Shown here in pieces: positions 35,657 through 47,620 of a stretch of 64,000 nt of DNA. The DNA comes from Rotaria sordida (taxonomy: Eukaryota; Rotifera; Eurotatoria; Philodinida; Philodinidae), in assembly GCA_905250125.1 (NCBI GenBank), contig CAJNOL010001225.1, positions 1-64,000 of the forward strand, written 5' to 3'. The stretch's first letter is position 1. Each line of letters opens with the position of its first letter. A program made the translations under genes and the position numbers. The notes below the pieces were generated by a model that saw nothing but the letters and a program-made list of their open reading frames with translations, had not been told where the DNA came from and made no database searches.

Positions 35657-38600
35657 ATGATTTTTGATAAATTATCACCAACTGATCACATGTTTGAACC
35701 TTTACCATCATCATTTATCGAACATCCATTATCGAATGAATGTAATTTTTCACAAATTGAATCATCAAAACAAAAAATGGTCTCAACAAAAGAAGAAAAT
35801 TCTACAAATGATATGTATGCAATAACAACTAATCGATATCATCGATTAAAACCATCACCATTAAATCTTTCATCATTATCAACTGAAAATAGAACATCAA
35901 CAACAATTAATCAATCATTAGAACAAATTGAACAAACTACAAAGACTAATGTTGATGAAGGATCAACAAATTCTCTTTGGCAATCATCAGGTAAGCTTTT
36001 TCAAAATTCTATCAGTTCAATATAACCAGCTCGTTCGAATATCCTCAATATAGACTTATCCCGAGTATAATCTCATATGTGATAGATAGGGACGTTTTTT
36101 TTAATAATAATAAAAAATTGATGATTTATTAAAGAAAATTTTTCAAAAAACAAAAAAAAAAGTTCGCTGATAGACTTGATGACTATTTGACTCATTATTG
36201 CGTCGAACCTTAGAATCTTCCAGTAAGAATGAAATGAGTATAATTTTGGATGAAAGAAGATAACAGTTAAATATTGAACTAATGTCATATAATATTTCTT
36301 TATTTTTTTTTCTTCAGATAATCATCATCTACCAATATCTTCTACAAAATCTTTATCAATTTCTCAATTCTATCCGAATTCATTAATTACTTCATATTCA
36401 TCATCATCATCATCTTCTGATTTAAGTTTAATTAACAGTGATCCACATCATGGTGATAAACCTGAAATAAAAACTCTTTCATCATCATCATCATCTGGTT
36501 ATGAATCATCATTAAATTCTGTATCTGATCATTTTTTTCCTTCATCTCCAGATTCGATTATAATTTCTGATTGTAGTCTCATTGAACGATATATTGATTT
36601 ACATCTACAAAAACAATTATCATTTGAACATGATATAACTTCTTCACCTTTATCGTTGAGTTCATCATCAAGTTCATTTTTTTCTCATGATTTAATTTCA
36701 ACTATTGATTCACCATCATATTGTCAAAAATATCTTATTCATAATCAATTATCTAGTGATACTGATGATGATTCACAAGCAACAACAATATCAACTAATG
36801 TATTACCTTTACAAAGAGAAAAGAAACGACCAAGAAGTTTACCAATAGCCATTCAACAACCGAAAGATGTATTAGACGATGATGAAACAGATAATAGTTC
36901 TCCAAATGGTTCTCTTTGCTATTTTTCAATAACTATACCAGAAAAGAATTCTTTTCAAACATATGAATCAAATTCTGTTGTAACTTCGAATGGAATATTT
37001 TTGGAAAAAAAATTAATTATACCATTAATTGATAAGCTAAATATTAATGAACAAATAATAGTCAATCAAAAAAATTCATTGGAACATTTTATAATGAGTC
37101 CAACTGATAAAGTTAAAATACAAATGAAATATCATGAAAATGATATAAAAAATGTAAATATTAGAAAATTAGATCCAAAAAAAGAATAATAAAACTATTT
37201 TTTTTTCTTAATTTTAGAATGAATTAAAAATTTCTCAACCTGAAGATATTGATTTTAAACGATCAAAACTAAAAGCTATTCGAGTACTTTATCAAAATAG
37301 AATTAATTTTAATAATATTCAATCTCCGGTGATACATCAAGTATGAAGATAAATTAATTAAAACTTTTATTTTAAGACTTTTATTTTTTATATCATAGAA
37401 TTCAACTATACTTTCATCAAGAACAGCAGGTTATTGCCGTTCTCCATTAGCTAAACGAACTATTAATCCACGTTTATTGAGAAGGTAGAAGATGACCTAT
37501 TGGTTTTTTCTTGTTTTAATTTTAATAAATATATATTTGTTCTTGTTGTAGTGTTCTATCATGTAGTGTATTTGAAGTTGATGATGAACACGAAGTTGTT
37601 TCATCAACAACTCAAAATAATGTTAATGGAACACGTGAAAAATCTCATATTGAAACATTCAATTGTTTACGTGGCAATTTTACAGTAGAACAAATCTTTT
37701 CTTTTTTGTTGTAAATTAATTTTATATATTTAATAATTTTTCTATTTAAAAGGAATCATTATTACATGGAAAAATTCTTCCTTGTGGTATACTCGATGGT
37801 TTTACAGTTAAATTAGGTGCAAATGGATTGTTTATCCCTAAACAAGTTATTTTACCTGTGACAACATTTTGGTTTAATATATCCGAACATCAAGCAGCAT
37901 CACCTTATCTCGTATGTGAATAAAAATTAGATAAAACAATTCAAAAGAATTATTTTGAAAATTTTTTGTCTTATCTAAAATATCTCTCAAAATTATTCAA
38001 TCAGGATTATTTTCAATAATTATAAAACCTTATAAGAATCTTAATAGTCATTTATGAAGAGAATTTTATTTCCAAGAAGAGTTTTTCACAAATAAAATCT
38101 CTTAAAAAAGCTACAATCCTGCAAATAGAATTCTAGTTGCATCCTCTAGCTCTCTCTCTCGCTCGAAGATATTTTTTGATTGAGATATATCAATCTTACG
38201 AAGAACACAAAAATGATGTTTCCATTTGAAATAACAGACAAAAAAAACACGAACTATTTGTTCTATCATTCTGAATAATTAAAATTATGGAAAAAAAAAT
38301 CTGATCGAATAATTTTATGAACTACTATATCTTTAGTTTTGTTGAAATAATTGATTAGTTAATTGCTATAATATATTTTCAAAGGGTTATATTAATTTAC
38401 AATGTTTACCAAAACGTGGTTATCATACACCAACAAAAGGAACAATAACATTAGCTTTATTAAATCCAAATGGAATAGCAATTCATTTATTTTTAATAGT
38501 ATATGATTTAAGTGATATGCCACCTGATCATCGAACATTTATTCGTCAACGAGTTGTTCATATACCTGATGATAAAATATATAAAGAAAATCTCAGATAT

Positions 38601-38839
38601 TTAGCTCATATACGGTATAAATGTTTTTATTAAAAATGATTATTATTATTATTATTATGTTATTTTTATTGTATTTTAGTTTTGTAACATCACAAACTGG
38701 AAAACTCTATATGCATTCCGATATACGATTAATATTTGCACGTAATAAACTTGATTATGATGAACGAACAGGAAATGGAAAACCTCAATTAGTGACATCA
38801 ACAGATATGCCAACACCAAAATATTGGTCACGTAAATAG
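35657..38839 (+). CDS. Atos/FAM214-family protein
   Basis: Eight exons join in phase to 686 aa: 35657-35990, 36318-37153, 37218-37340, 37399-37484, 37552-37684, 37753-37911, 38385-38614, 38680-38839. All introns are GT..AG. Residues 112-300 are Ser-rich and disordered. From residue 505 the conserved Atos domain begins (ESLLHGKILP, VKLGANGLFIPKQVILPVTTFWFNIS), followed by the C-terminal block GYINLQCLPKRGYHTPTKGTI, YDLSDMPPDHRTFIRQR, ENLRYLAHIRF and GKLYMHSDIRLIF. These are the signatures of vertebrate ATOSA/ATOSB (FAM214A/B) and Drosophila atossa, a nuclear regulator of metabolic genes in invading macrophages. Vertebrate family members range from about 540 to 1,080 aa. Exon 2 runs open past its donor (to 37189), so intron retention would give a truncated product. 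The poly(A) signal AATAAA is at 38958. Confidence 0.88.
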
Positions 38840-39889
38840 AGCAAAAAACAACTTTGACTGTGTTAATATTTTGAGTTATTTTTTTGGTCTTCGGTGTTTA
38901 TATTGAATTATTTTTTTTTTTTTTGGATTCTTTTGTATAATAACATAGTAGAAAACCAATAAAGAGTTTTCTATTTGTTTATCTGAAGATTTTTAACCAT
39001 TAATCATGAAAATTTATTTTAGAAGATAAGTCTCATTCAGCAGTAATCTATATTCAAGATAGCAAACTGTGATAGAGTAAACCGATGTTGTAGCACTAAT
39101 TTAACTTCAATTAGTGCTTTAAGTGTGAAACGTTGAATAGAAATTCATTGTTTAATGAGAATTTTTTGCTAAAATAAATTGGTCAAAATCATAGCAGAAA
39201 AGATCAATCTTATGAAAAACCAGCGTTTATTCTTTCAAACACATTCTTAATAAGAAAAACAATATTTCAATCACTTTAAAGTAATATCTAACAATATTTT
39301 GGCTGAATTGAAAATTTTTTTGGCATAGGTAACCATAGATTGGACTAGGTCAAAGGTCGATAATTCATGGCCAGGCTTCCTTGTGCCCAGACCACGCCAT
39401 TGAGCCTTCTGATAGTTGTGACGTTAAACTTTTGAAAGAAGGATAGAACGAAAATATTTGCATTAACATGGTTGAGATAAGATGATGTTTGAATCGTAAC
39501 TTTGCTAAATATGAACTAATGAAGATAAGAAACTACGAATTCACATTTTCGTGAATTCAGATCCAAGTTTCTTTCACAAATGTCTGGCATCTTCTGTACA
39601 CATGAACAAATGAAGGATCAACGTTTTAGCTATTTATCGACTATTCTCAAACAAAAAAAACACCAAAATCTTCAGCTGTATGGAATAATCTTTGCTGTAC
39701 TTATGAAGACACGGTCAAGTAAGAATATATTCTACGCAATTAATGTGAAGATTTATTTATAAATCATCTTCTGATACTAATTTACTATCTAGGCATACTC
39801 ATAGCTGTCAACACAAAAAAAAAACGACAGTTTCCAATGCTCAAACATCTATTAATCAGTTTGATATATCTTCAAGGAATTAACCAATT
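38840..39889. other. Intergenic, 3' side of the Atos gene
   Basis: Contains AATAAA at 38958 and AT-rich DNA. A 60-codon open stretch at 39580-39762 has no support. The part from about 39320 may belong to the transposon relative that is clear from 39890 onward. Confidence 0.35.
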
Positions 39890-40575
39890 ACTGTACATCG
39901 AGTTAAGGTTCCCAATACGTCAAAAATCAATCTCAACAAATGGTAGGACATTTTCAGAATATGTTGAAGCTGTAGTGGATAAGCTATGGTAAAATTTTCA
40001 GCCCGATATCATGACGTTTGAGGAAGATATTGATCAAACACGAGTCAACAATCGCTGATTTGGCCAATTAAATTTCTCTGTCTACATTCATTCTAGAGAT
40101 TTTACTTTTTTTTTGTGTTTGAAAGAGCATGTCAGAATGCAATGCAGTACAGAGCCATTTTTCTTTTTAAATTCTTACTTCTTAAGGGGAGAAAAGGAAT
40201 CGAAAGTTCAATGACTTAAAAATTGGATGTCAAATTGTATAAGTGTCTGCATATATAACAAGAAAAATAGCTTAATTCAAAATAAGGACTTCGTACGGCA
40301 CAGCATCTTGATGCGCTTTTTCAGACAAAAAAAAACCTAGGTATATTGAATGAGTATCGATAGAGAAATTTGAATTGTGCGCTCAAGAAACTATAAACAG
40401 AGAAAAAACGAAAAAGATGTTCTGTTTTTTCTGAAAACAGTTTATTTTTCGAAAAAAACGAGGTATCGAATAAAAATTTTTGTTGTTTATGAAAGATCAA
40501 ATAACAGGCTATCCTCCTATGCATTTATCTTAATTTCGATCATTCTAACGAAAAGTGACTTTTTCTGAGGAAGGT
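39890..40575. mobile_element. Diverged relative of the 19.1-20.5 kb element
   Basis: The stretch parallels 19565-20280 in the same order. Shared blocks include AAGCTATGGTAAAATTTTCAGCC (CGCTATGGTAAAACTTTCAGCC in the other copy), GTTTGAAAGAGCATGTCA, AAATTCTTACTTCTTAAG and GTGACTTTTTCTGAG. Insertions and many substitutions separate the copies. Neither CATG terminus was found here, so the limits are approximate and the copy appears older. The internal palindrome is also present in weakened form (GTGTTTGAAAGAGCATG near 40120 and GCGCTTTTTCAGAC near 40314). Confidence 0.5.
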
Positions 40576-41304
40576 AGCGCCTTAAGCAGAAAATAAAAGC
40601 TGCTTGTATTGAATTTGCGGTACTTGACTGTCAACCATTCAAAACAATTAATGATATCGGTTTTAAAAATCTAGTACAAAAAAAAGTGTTTTATTTTAGT
40701 CTTAATATATATTCAAATGTACTAATCTATATATATAATATTCAGTGTCTGTTTGACGTCTCTGTGCTCAAGTTAAATAAGGCTATAAGTGCTGCCATAT
40801 TGGGATACCCATAGGTCTTCAAGAATATAAGGTTATAAGGTGTCTCGATATATATAATGCGAACTGTGTGATTGTCTATTACCGAATTAAGGCTAAAAGA
40901 CAGGTGTGAAACTTTCCAGGAAAAAAGCATTCGTGCAGTATGCACGGACTCTCGTTAGTATAATATACTATTGGTCTATAATTTCAAATGTACTATATAT
41001 GATGTATGAAAAATTTAAAATGCTTGTATATTTATTCATCTTCACTTTTTACAAAAAAAAAATCTATAATTCAAAAGTATTGATATCAAATTGTACAATG
41101 TACAGAAACGAACTTTGGATTAAATTTTTGTTATAGTTGTTTTTTTTCTACAAAAAAAAAGAACCTATCACTTCATTATGCGCACTGGATTTCGTATGAA
41201 TAGAAAAGAAAGACAAATAATTAACAACAAAAAACCAAGAGAAATATAAAAAGCAACAAAGAAATCTGATGTGATATAAAGAAAATCTAGTTGCAAATAA
41301 AATA
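40576..41304. other. Intergenic, no gene recognised
   Basis: AT-rich DNA at the 3' side of the minus-strand gene. AATAAA occurs on the minus strand just downstream of its stop (TTTATT in plus-strand AT runs). No other feature could be supported. Confidence 0.3.
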
Positions 41305-43010
41305 CTATTGCCAATGAGTTCTTGTCGGATGTTGATTATTCGATGAAATCCAATGATTTTGTTTATTTGAAGATGATGTTATCGATTGTATAGTTGATGG
41401 ACAAATAAATGTAGATGTAGATTGATTTAATGTTTTAAATTTTTGTTTTAATTGTTTATCTTCAAATAAATCTTGATTTTTTCGTTTATTTATTGAAAAA
41501 TTATTAATTAAATTTAATTTTTGTTCAAATTTATTTTTTTCATTTATTTGATATTCAATTAATGTCATAGTTTTTGATAGAATAATTTCTGTATGATATA
41601 AATCTTTCATATTAATAAGTAATGTATCTAATGATAATAAATTTTCTTCATTATAATACATTTGTACAAGTTGTAAATAATCTAATTCATTTGTATGTGG
41701 TACACGTGCAAAATTTTTTAATTTTATTTGTAAATTTGGATAAATATTTAATATATTATTTAATGGTATATATGAATGTTGACTTGAACAAACAAATGGT
41801 ATTAAAAAATTTTTTATATATAATGAACCACCATGTAAAGATAAAACATTTTTATATTGACGATTTATTTTTGATATTGGATTATCTTTTGGTAAAATTT
41901 TAACATAAATAATATTTTTTGTACCAATAAGAACATAATAAACATTAATTAATAAAGCATTTTCATGTATTTGTTCATTATTTATTTTACAATCACGTAT
42001 CATTGTATTAATTAATGTTATATCTATTGATGTAGCATGTATTAATGTTGTTCGTAATTCATTAACTTCAAGAATTTTACATGATACAAGTACTTGATAT
42101 GGTACAAAACGTTGATGATTTTTTATTATAAATGGTAAATAAACATTATTTATTTGTATCCAACCATTACCATCAATTTTAGCATTATTTAATGATATTG
42201 AACAATATTCAGATGGAATAGAAATATTGGATTGATTTGATTTAATTTGTATTTTAGATTCTTCAGTTTTATTTGATTGTGATATAGATGGAATGATAAT
42301 TGAAGAAGATTTCACCGGATTTATTTTTGATTGTACTAGAGAAGAAATAATAGATTTTGTTAATGATGGTAAATTATATGATGAATGAATAGTTGGTATT
42401 GATGGTATTTTTCCATTGATTATAGGATAAAAATTTGAATTTTTATCATATAATTCTTGAAGATGAGATATAAAATCAAGTAAATCTTCATAATTAATTA
42501 ATTGATCATTTGTTTGTGTAATACGTAAATGAAATCTATCATTAAGATGATAATCAAGAATTCGTCGTATGAGTTCAATTTCATTTGATGTTAAAGAATA
42601 TGAACGAACTAATGATGAAATACTTGAAAAATAAGGTGATAAATGTTTCCATCGTTCTGATTGATATAAAACTTGTTCAACATAACGTTTAAGTACATAA
42701 CGATCAAGACCATAATGACCAGGTCTAGAAATAGAATATATTTTATTTTAACTTTTTACAAATTGTTTTAAATTTTTTAATCAAAAAAAGAAAAACTTTT
42801 AAATTTCATTAAGACAATTGACCTATAAATTTAATTATTCTAAATATATACGAAATAATTACGATAGATCTTGAAAAAAAAAACAAACATTCATTTTTAC
42901 TAATAATTTACATACCGAAAAATAACAGCAATAACTTGATTGTCCCATTGTTCCCATGCAAATTGTTTTAGACGACTTGATTCATCAATTGAATTATTTA
43001 AATGATGCAT
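41305..43010 (-). CDS. Unrecognised conserved-looking protein, 504 aa
   Basis: Two exons (43010-42916 and 42724-41305) join in phase to 504 aa; donor GGTATGT, acceptor TTTCTAG. I do not recognise the family. Residues 1-105 look like a helical domain (FAWEQWDNQVIAVIFRPGHYGLDRYVLKRYVEQ, then SERWKHLSPYF). Residues 125-205 are low-complexity Ser/Ile/Asn. Two copies of a motif follow: GWIQINNVYLPFI...RFVPYQVL (218-243) and GGSLYIKNFLIPFV...SYIPLNNIL (330-357), each a hydrophobic strand, a PF turn and an aromatic-Pro step. A Lys/Glu coiled segment (about 400-465) and a Ser/Thr/Gln tail end it. No signal peptide or clear membrane segment. A start at the internal GTG (42315) is not needed because the upstream exon supplies an ATG. 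Confidence 0.78.
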
Positions 43011-44344
43011 TCACCTAATTAAAATCAATATAAAATATGAATAAATTATACTTTACAAACTCACTATTTTATTATGAGTTTCTTGGAATGATTATGATAG
43101 ATATTGAAGATTCATTTTATTAGTTGATATAAATCGAAGAAGAAAATATATTTGATATCAAATCTTGAACAATAAAGAAAAAAATGAAAAGAATTTCAAA
43201 TCGTATATTTTGTTTATTTTTTATGACTAGAAAAAAAAATACATGAGAATTTCATGAGTAAATATATTGAACTAATCTGTAAAATGCTTTGAAACAAAAA
43301 CGAACAATTGATTGTTTTTACCCGTTTGTATCTTATTGGTTTGAAATAACTCTCCAAAATTTTTTATTTTTCAAACATATTAAAGATGTCACTAAAAATC
43401 GTCTATCAAGTTTTTCAACAATTGTAACTTTTCAATCAGAAATATTTTGTCTAAATCATTTTTTGAGATACTCTTGTGTTCTACATTACGATTTAATGGA
43501 GTTCACTTTATTTAGTGAAAGATACGTTCCTTCTATGAATCAAAACTTGAATCTAACTATGTAGATTCATATCGAGGGTGTCCTCGTTTGCTCAATAATA
43601 CCTGTGGATGAACAAAAAAAGTTTTATTTTCAAAGAATCAATCAATGAACAAGCATGTGTCTATAGTGAATTACTTGTTTACAAACTGTTATTAAGTACA
43701 AAATTTTCTCGGCATTGTCTTCAATAATGATAATTAAAAACATACAACGACTTTATTCTTTTTAACTTTCATCATATTGCTATCGATGATAGCTCAATTA
43801 AAACATTCAATAATAATCTTCGAGAAGCTTTTGCAAAGCATAAGTTGTTTTGCAGGAATAATATCCTAACAACTTTAGATATTTCAATTAGTCAACAAAA
43901 CACTTTTGTACAAACGGACAAGGATTAACAGAAGATCCATACTTATACTCTGATAAGAACTCAGCACTGAATGAATGATAACCGAGAATCTAATTTAGTC
44001 TTTTGATTTTTTATTAGCACTAAACAGAGTTGTCTAAATACGCTCTCTAACGATTTAAATAATTTTACTTTTACTGATTCAGTTTTCAGTTGAACTTCAG
44101 AAGTAAATCGAAATAATCAGTTGCACTTCCACAAAATATTTAACTAACCGGGATTAACAAAAGCCATAATGTGTAGAGTAATGAATTGAATTATAATAAA
44201 GGACAGGGACGTATAAGAACGTAATTTGGCTCATAGCACTTTTCAAACTGAACTCATCATAATCATATATAGGATGCAAGATTTTTTCACGGCAAGTACT
44301 TTGATACTCGATTCGAGCTATCCTTCTGGTATATTGAAGGATTG
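43011..44344. other. Intergenic, no gene recognised
   Basis: AT-rich upstream region of the 504-aa gene. The 91-codon open stretch at 43289-43564 has no ATG context or homology that I can see. Confidence 0.35.
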
Positions 44345-44487
44345 AGGGTGTGAGTGTGGATATCGGTTCCGAGAAGATACATACCCACAGCCCCACACTC
44401 ACACCTCACACACTGTTCAATACCCATACTAGCTTCCACACCTTACATCCACTCGCATATTCACAGCCCACATCTCCACCCACCCAA
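44345..44487. repeat. Telomere-like hairpin module
   Basis: The G arm GAGGGTGTGAGTGTGGA (44344-44360) is followed after about 22 bases by a C arm of degenerate CCCACA units (ACCCACAGCCCCACACTCACACC and onward, with gaps, to about 44487). The order is G then C, as in the other modules. It lies 3' of the intronless gene at 44701-45183. Confidence 0.55.
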
Positions 44488-44700
44488 ATGCATAGTCATA
44501 GGAATTCTTTTTTTATGTCACCGTTCCGTTCGCTTCCGAGATTTGAATCGTATAGTGATGTTCAGCAAGAAAATGCAAATTGTAATCATCCGATTGTGAA
44601 GATGTCTCGCATCGAATGGGAGTTTACTTATAATTAGAATTGAATCAAAAGCTTATGGAATGTTTCATGTTATCTGATCAATGTAAGTGTGATGCATCAC

Positions 44701-45183
44701 TCAGTACGATTCGCTAATAGTTAGACAAGTCAGTATCATTGTATGGTCACCTGGGTTGGCTCCAGGATGCTGAGTTCCACCGGCCGTTTGAAATTCTAAC
44801 TTGTTGATGCCAGTCCATTGTAGATTAATGTGCTGCTGTTCTCCATAAAAAAGCGTTGTCGCATGTATATGCATCTGTTCGGGGTTCGTATGTCCTGTAA
44901 TGATTAGTTTCAAGTTGTCGTTCCAAGCGGCACATGCTTTGAGTGAGATGATATCGAATGTTTTATTTGGATGCTCAGCAGTAATTGATGCAGAAGAACA
45001 GTAAGCGACGTACGGACTACCATCCTGCATGAAGACAAGCATGTAGCCACTCTTCGGGCAATCTTTTTTCGCAACTTGCTCGTGAATGCAATAAAAACCG
45101 TTCCATTTAAAACTTTTGTAATTCTCAGGAAAATCAGTGCTTTCCACTGAGGCATTAGGAATATCAGCAAATGTGATATCCAT
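44701..45183 (-). CDS. Intronless 160-aa protein resembling a fungal-type GGTxHPG domain
   Basis: The ATG at 45183 gives 160 aa; a GTG two codons upstream is ignored. The whole protein reads as one beta-rich domain: FKWNGFYCIHE near the N-terminus, SGYMLVF, AYCSSASIT, FDIISLKACAAWNDNLKLIITGH, then INLQWTGINKLEFQTAGGT, QHPG and DHTMILTCLTI. That order (WNxFY, SGY, AWxDxLxLxxxG, LxWxGIxxLxF, GGTxHPG, Dxxxxxxx-LTI) recalls an uncharacterised domain common in secreted fungal proteins, but no signal peptide is present here. Codon use is less AT-biased than in neighbours such as the B-box gene, and there is no intron. It sits between telomere-like hairpins at 44345 and 45240. Acquisition by horizontal transfer is possible but not shown. 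Confidence 0.72.
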   Translation of the reverse strand: MDITFADIPNASVESTDFPENYKSFKWNGFYCIHEQVAKKDCPKSGYMLVFMQDGSPYVAYCSSASITAEHPNKTFDIISLKACAAWNDNLKLIITGHTNPEQMHIHATTLFYGEQQHINLQWTGINKLEFQTAGGTQHPGANPGDHTMILTCLTISESY

Positions 45184-45239
45184 TGTCACTGAAACGATAT
45201 TTATCTCTTACTCATTCTGTTGAATGAAATCGAACGTTT

Positions 45240-45308
45240 GAGGATGTGGATGTGCATTGTGGGTGAGAAAAAGGTGGACTCCGACTCTCACACACCTACG
45301 TATCCTCG
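45240..45308. repeat. Telomere-like hairpin module
   Basis: GAGGATGTGGATGTGCATTG with GTGGGTG (45240-45266), a loop of about 20 bases, then CTCACACACCTACG and TATCCTC. The outermost GAGGAT and ATCCTC also pair. G-then-C order. It lies about 55 bases upstream of the intronless gene start. Confidence 0.5.
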
Positions 45309-45348
45309 TTACTGACTCATTGATGGCTCATCAGTATTGACGGTAAGA

Positions 45349-45469
45349 CAAGGGGGAACAAGCGTACTTCTGTACTTCAGAAGTACAGAAGTACCGAAAA
45401 GTATAGAGAAGTACCAAGAAGTACAAAGAACTACAGAGAAGTACGAGGAAGTACGCTTGTTCCCCCTTG
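45349..45469. mobile_element. 121-bp mini-element with perfect 22-bp inverted ends and a GAAGTAC repeat core
   Basis: Positions 45349-45370 and 45448-45469 are perfect inverted repeats of 22 bases (outer end CAAGGGGGAACAAG). Between them GAAGTAC recurs about every 10-11 bases (AGAAGTACAG, AGAAGTACCG, AGAAGTACCA, AGAAGTACAA, AGAAGTACGA). GTACTTCTGTACTTC (45364-45378) is followed at once by its exact reverse complement, giving a perfect 30-base palindrome. Whether it moves or only folds is unknown. It is non-coding. Confidence 0.65.
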
Positions 45470-45882
45470 CTTTTCTTTCAGAAAAGGGAACAAATACCAG
45501 TATATTCTTGGTGTGATTGTTGGTACATGAATCAAGTATTAATAGAATCCTATGATAACCTCTAATACAATCTATACTCGGGATGGCACTTTAGCTATGC
45601 TTTAACAGGTAAAGTTAAATTGATTCTTAAAACTTCAAATGTTAAAGTTAAGGAATCCTCAAAAATGTTGTTTTTCAGCATCCAATCTCGATGAAATTTT
45701 CAGAGGAGGAGTATCTCGAGTTAGACATCTCAAAGAAAAAATTTCAGTTCGATAAATTGAGTCTACGAAGAGTTAGCTTAAAGCTATTGATCAAAGTATA
45801 GATGTTCGTGCGTCCAGAATTTCTCTACCATTTCGAATGCTAGAAAGCTCGGGTTGGTTTTAAAATACAACCAAAATATAAC

Positions 45883-45957
45883 TGAGTGTGGATGTGACTT
45901 TTCTTATAACATAACTCCCAACACAGAATCACACCCTCACACCACATCTAGACCCTC
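45883..45957. repeat. Telomere-like hairpin module (degenerate)
   Basis: G arm GAGTGTGGATGTGAC (45884-45898), a loop, then CTCCCAACACAG and ATCACACCCTCACACCACAT up to about 45957. The arms are short and diverged but keep the G-then-C order. Confidence 0.4.
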
Positions 45958-46726
45958 ATTCTGTGGTGACTACTCAGCTCATTGTAACATAAGTATTGCA
46001 TGGTCATTTCTACTAAAGTTATTTGGTCTGGAAGCATGTTTTTTCAGGGGAATTCTATGCACGTTAAGTTTCATATAGGCAACAATTAAAAAGAATCATC
46101 TCTTCTGTGCAATGATGTTTATCCTCCATGCACAAGGGTAGTGTAGTGCCAACTCTATGAAGTGGGATGACTACTATTGAAATGAAGTATTGTTAACAAT
46201 AGACAAAACTATGATAGCATATTAATATTCATCTCTGCTCCCTTCATATTTTCAAGGATGACAAACAGCATAAGCAGGAGAGGAAGATAAAAGTGAGTCA
46301 GAGCTAGCTATTGGACACAATACACCAGTAGTTCTATAGATAGATTCAAACGGAAGCGAATGAGAAGCACAAACAAAAAGAAAAGAAATGATAAAAGTAG
46401 AAAGTGATAAACAACTGACAGATGATCATCTATCATGTAAATCAATGGTATAAACTACGAATAACAGTCTCTCTGACTCTTCGAAATTGATTAGCGATTA
46501 ATTTACTTCTCAAAAGTTCTTATTAATGAATGACAATCTTCATGAAACTAGGTTATCGAAGAATACATCTTGTTTATTCGGTTTGTTAAGAAATTTATCT
46601 GATCTCCGATGTTGTTTGATACAAGTATCAGAACTGCGTAATCTAATTAAACATGTGATCGTCATAATGATTAATTTATTACAATGCTTTGATAAATTAC
46701 GGAAGTGATCGTTGAGTTCCGTTTTG
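45958..46726. other. Intergenic, no gene recognised
   Basis: Moderately AT-rich. Open stretches on both strands near 46526-46803 overlap each other and the decayed mariner-type element. None was credible as a gene. Confidence 0.3.
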
Positions 46727-46969
46727 TAGAAATCATTTTTGTAAAAAGTCACTTTACACTTGGCACTGTACACATTTTGACCCATATGAAAATTGTTTTT
46801 CATTATTCATTATTCATAAATCATTAATTATTGTCAAAGTCACGTTCGAGACGTCTTACAGACAGTAAACAATGATTTATAAATTATAATTAATGAATAA
46901 TTATATATAGTCTTCAAACATGTGCAATGTGCACAATATGAAGTGTAAAATGACTTTTGGGACACCCTG
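46727..46969. mobile_element. Decayed mariner-type MITE with one clear terminus
   Basis: Read inward from the right, the end is CAGGGTGTCCCAAAAGTCA (46969-46951) with TA outside it (46970-46971), the classic form of a mariner/Tc1 terminus. It continues TTTTACACTTC..TGTGCACA. An inverted, weaker counterpart AAAAGTCACTTTACACTTGGCACTGTACAC lies at about 46745, but its outermost bases no longer match. The left boundary is therefore approximate. Confidence 0.35.
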
Positions 46970-47620
46970 TAATTACAATCAGTTTCACTCTGAATCAATC
47001 GAACTATAAAATATGTGGTCGATCTCAAGGTTTATTAGTCATTGTATGGATATTTGTACTATATTACAGACAGACACCTACGTGTGAATTTTCATTTCTA
47101 AATCCTATTCTTTTCGTTTACAGAATACTCGAAACATATTTTATTCGGAATCAATTACTTCGAATTATTGATATTTATATGTTAACAAATTAATCAGCGC
47201 AAAATGTGTTAGTATTTCTATCAATTTTATTTCGTTGGCTAAACAAAATTAGTAGTGTATATGGTTGGTTTCTACAAATGCTTTCAGCTCACTGTGTTCC
47301 AATAGTACTTTAAGTTATAAGTGTTCTTTGATTTCTTCGGATTTCGAGATTGCTTAAGTTCTGACAGTTCTTTTGATTTCTTAGATTCATTGAGTTCCGA
47401 GAGTACCTTCGATTCTCTATACGCTCATGATTTATGTCTGGTTATTATTTGATAGATGTGTGGATTCAAAAATCTACAAGGTTTCAGAATTCATGCAGGT
47501 CGAGTATATCTCATCTAATAAATATTATTTTTCTTATGAAATATGTAGATTAATATCATAAATTTATATTAATTTAGTAGCTTTTCGTACTCAGTTTCAG
47601 TCCAAATTTTTGGAAAACTG
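46970..47620. other. Intergenic with a short Ser/Phe-type direct repeat
   Basis: At about 47314-47415 two copies of a roughly 48-base unit follow each other (TTTGATTTCTTCGGATTTCG and TTTTGATTTCTTAGATTCAT, each later with AGTTCYGASAG). This may be a decayed minisatellite or coding repeat. No gene was assigned. Confidence 0.35.

Noticed and set aside
37154-37189. Extension of Atos exon 2 to a stop at 37189
   Set aside because: A GTAAAT donor at 37154 joins in phase to the next exon, and downstream exons carry the conserved domain; the extension is better read as intron.
46540-46803. Minus-strand frame of 87 codons considered as a mariner transposase fragment
   Set aside because: No DDE motif or helix-turn-helix pattern, and it overlaps a decayed terminal repeat; treated as non-coding.
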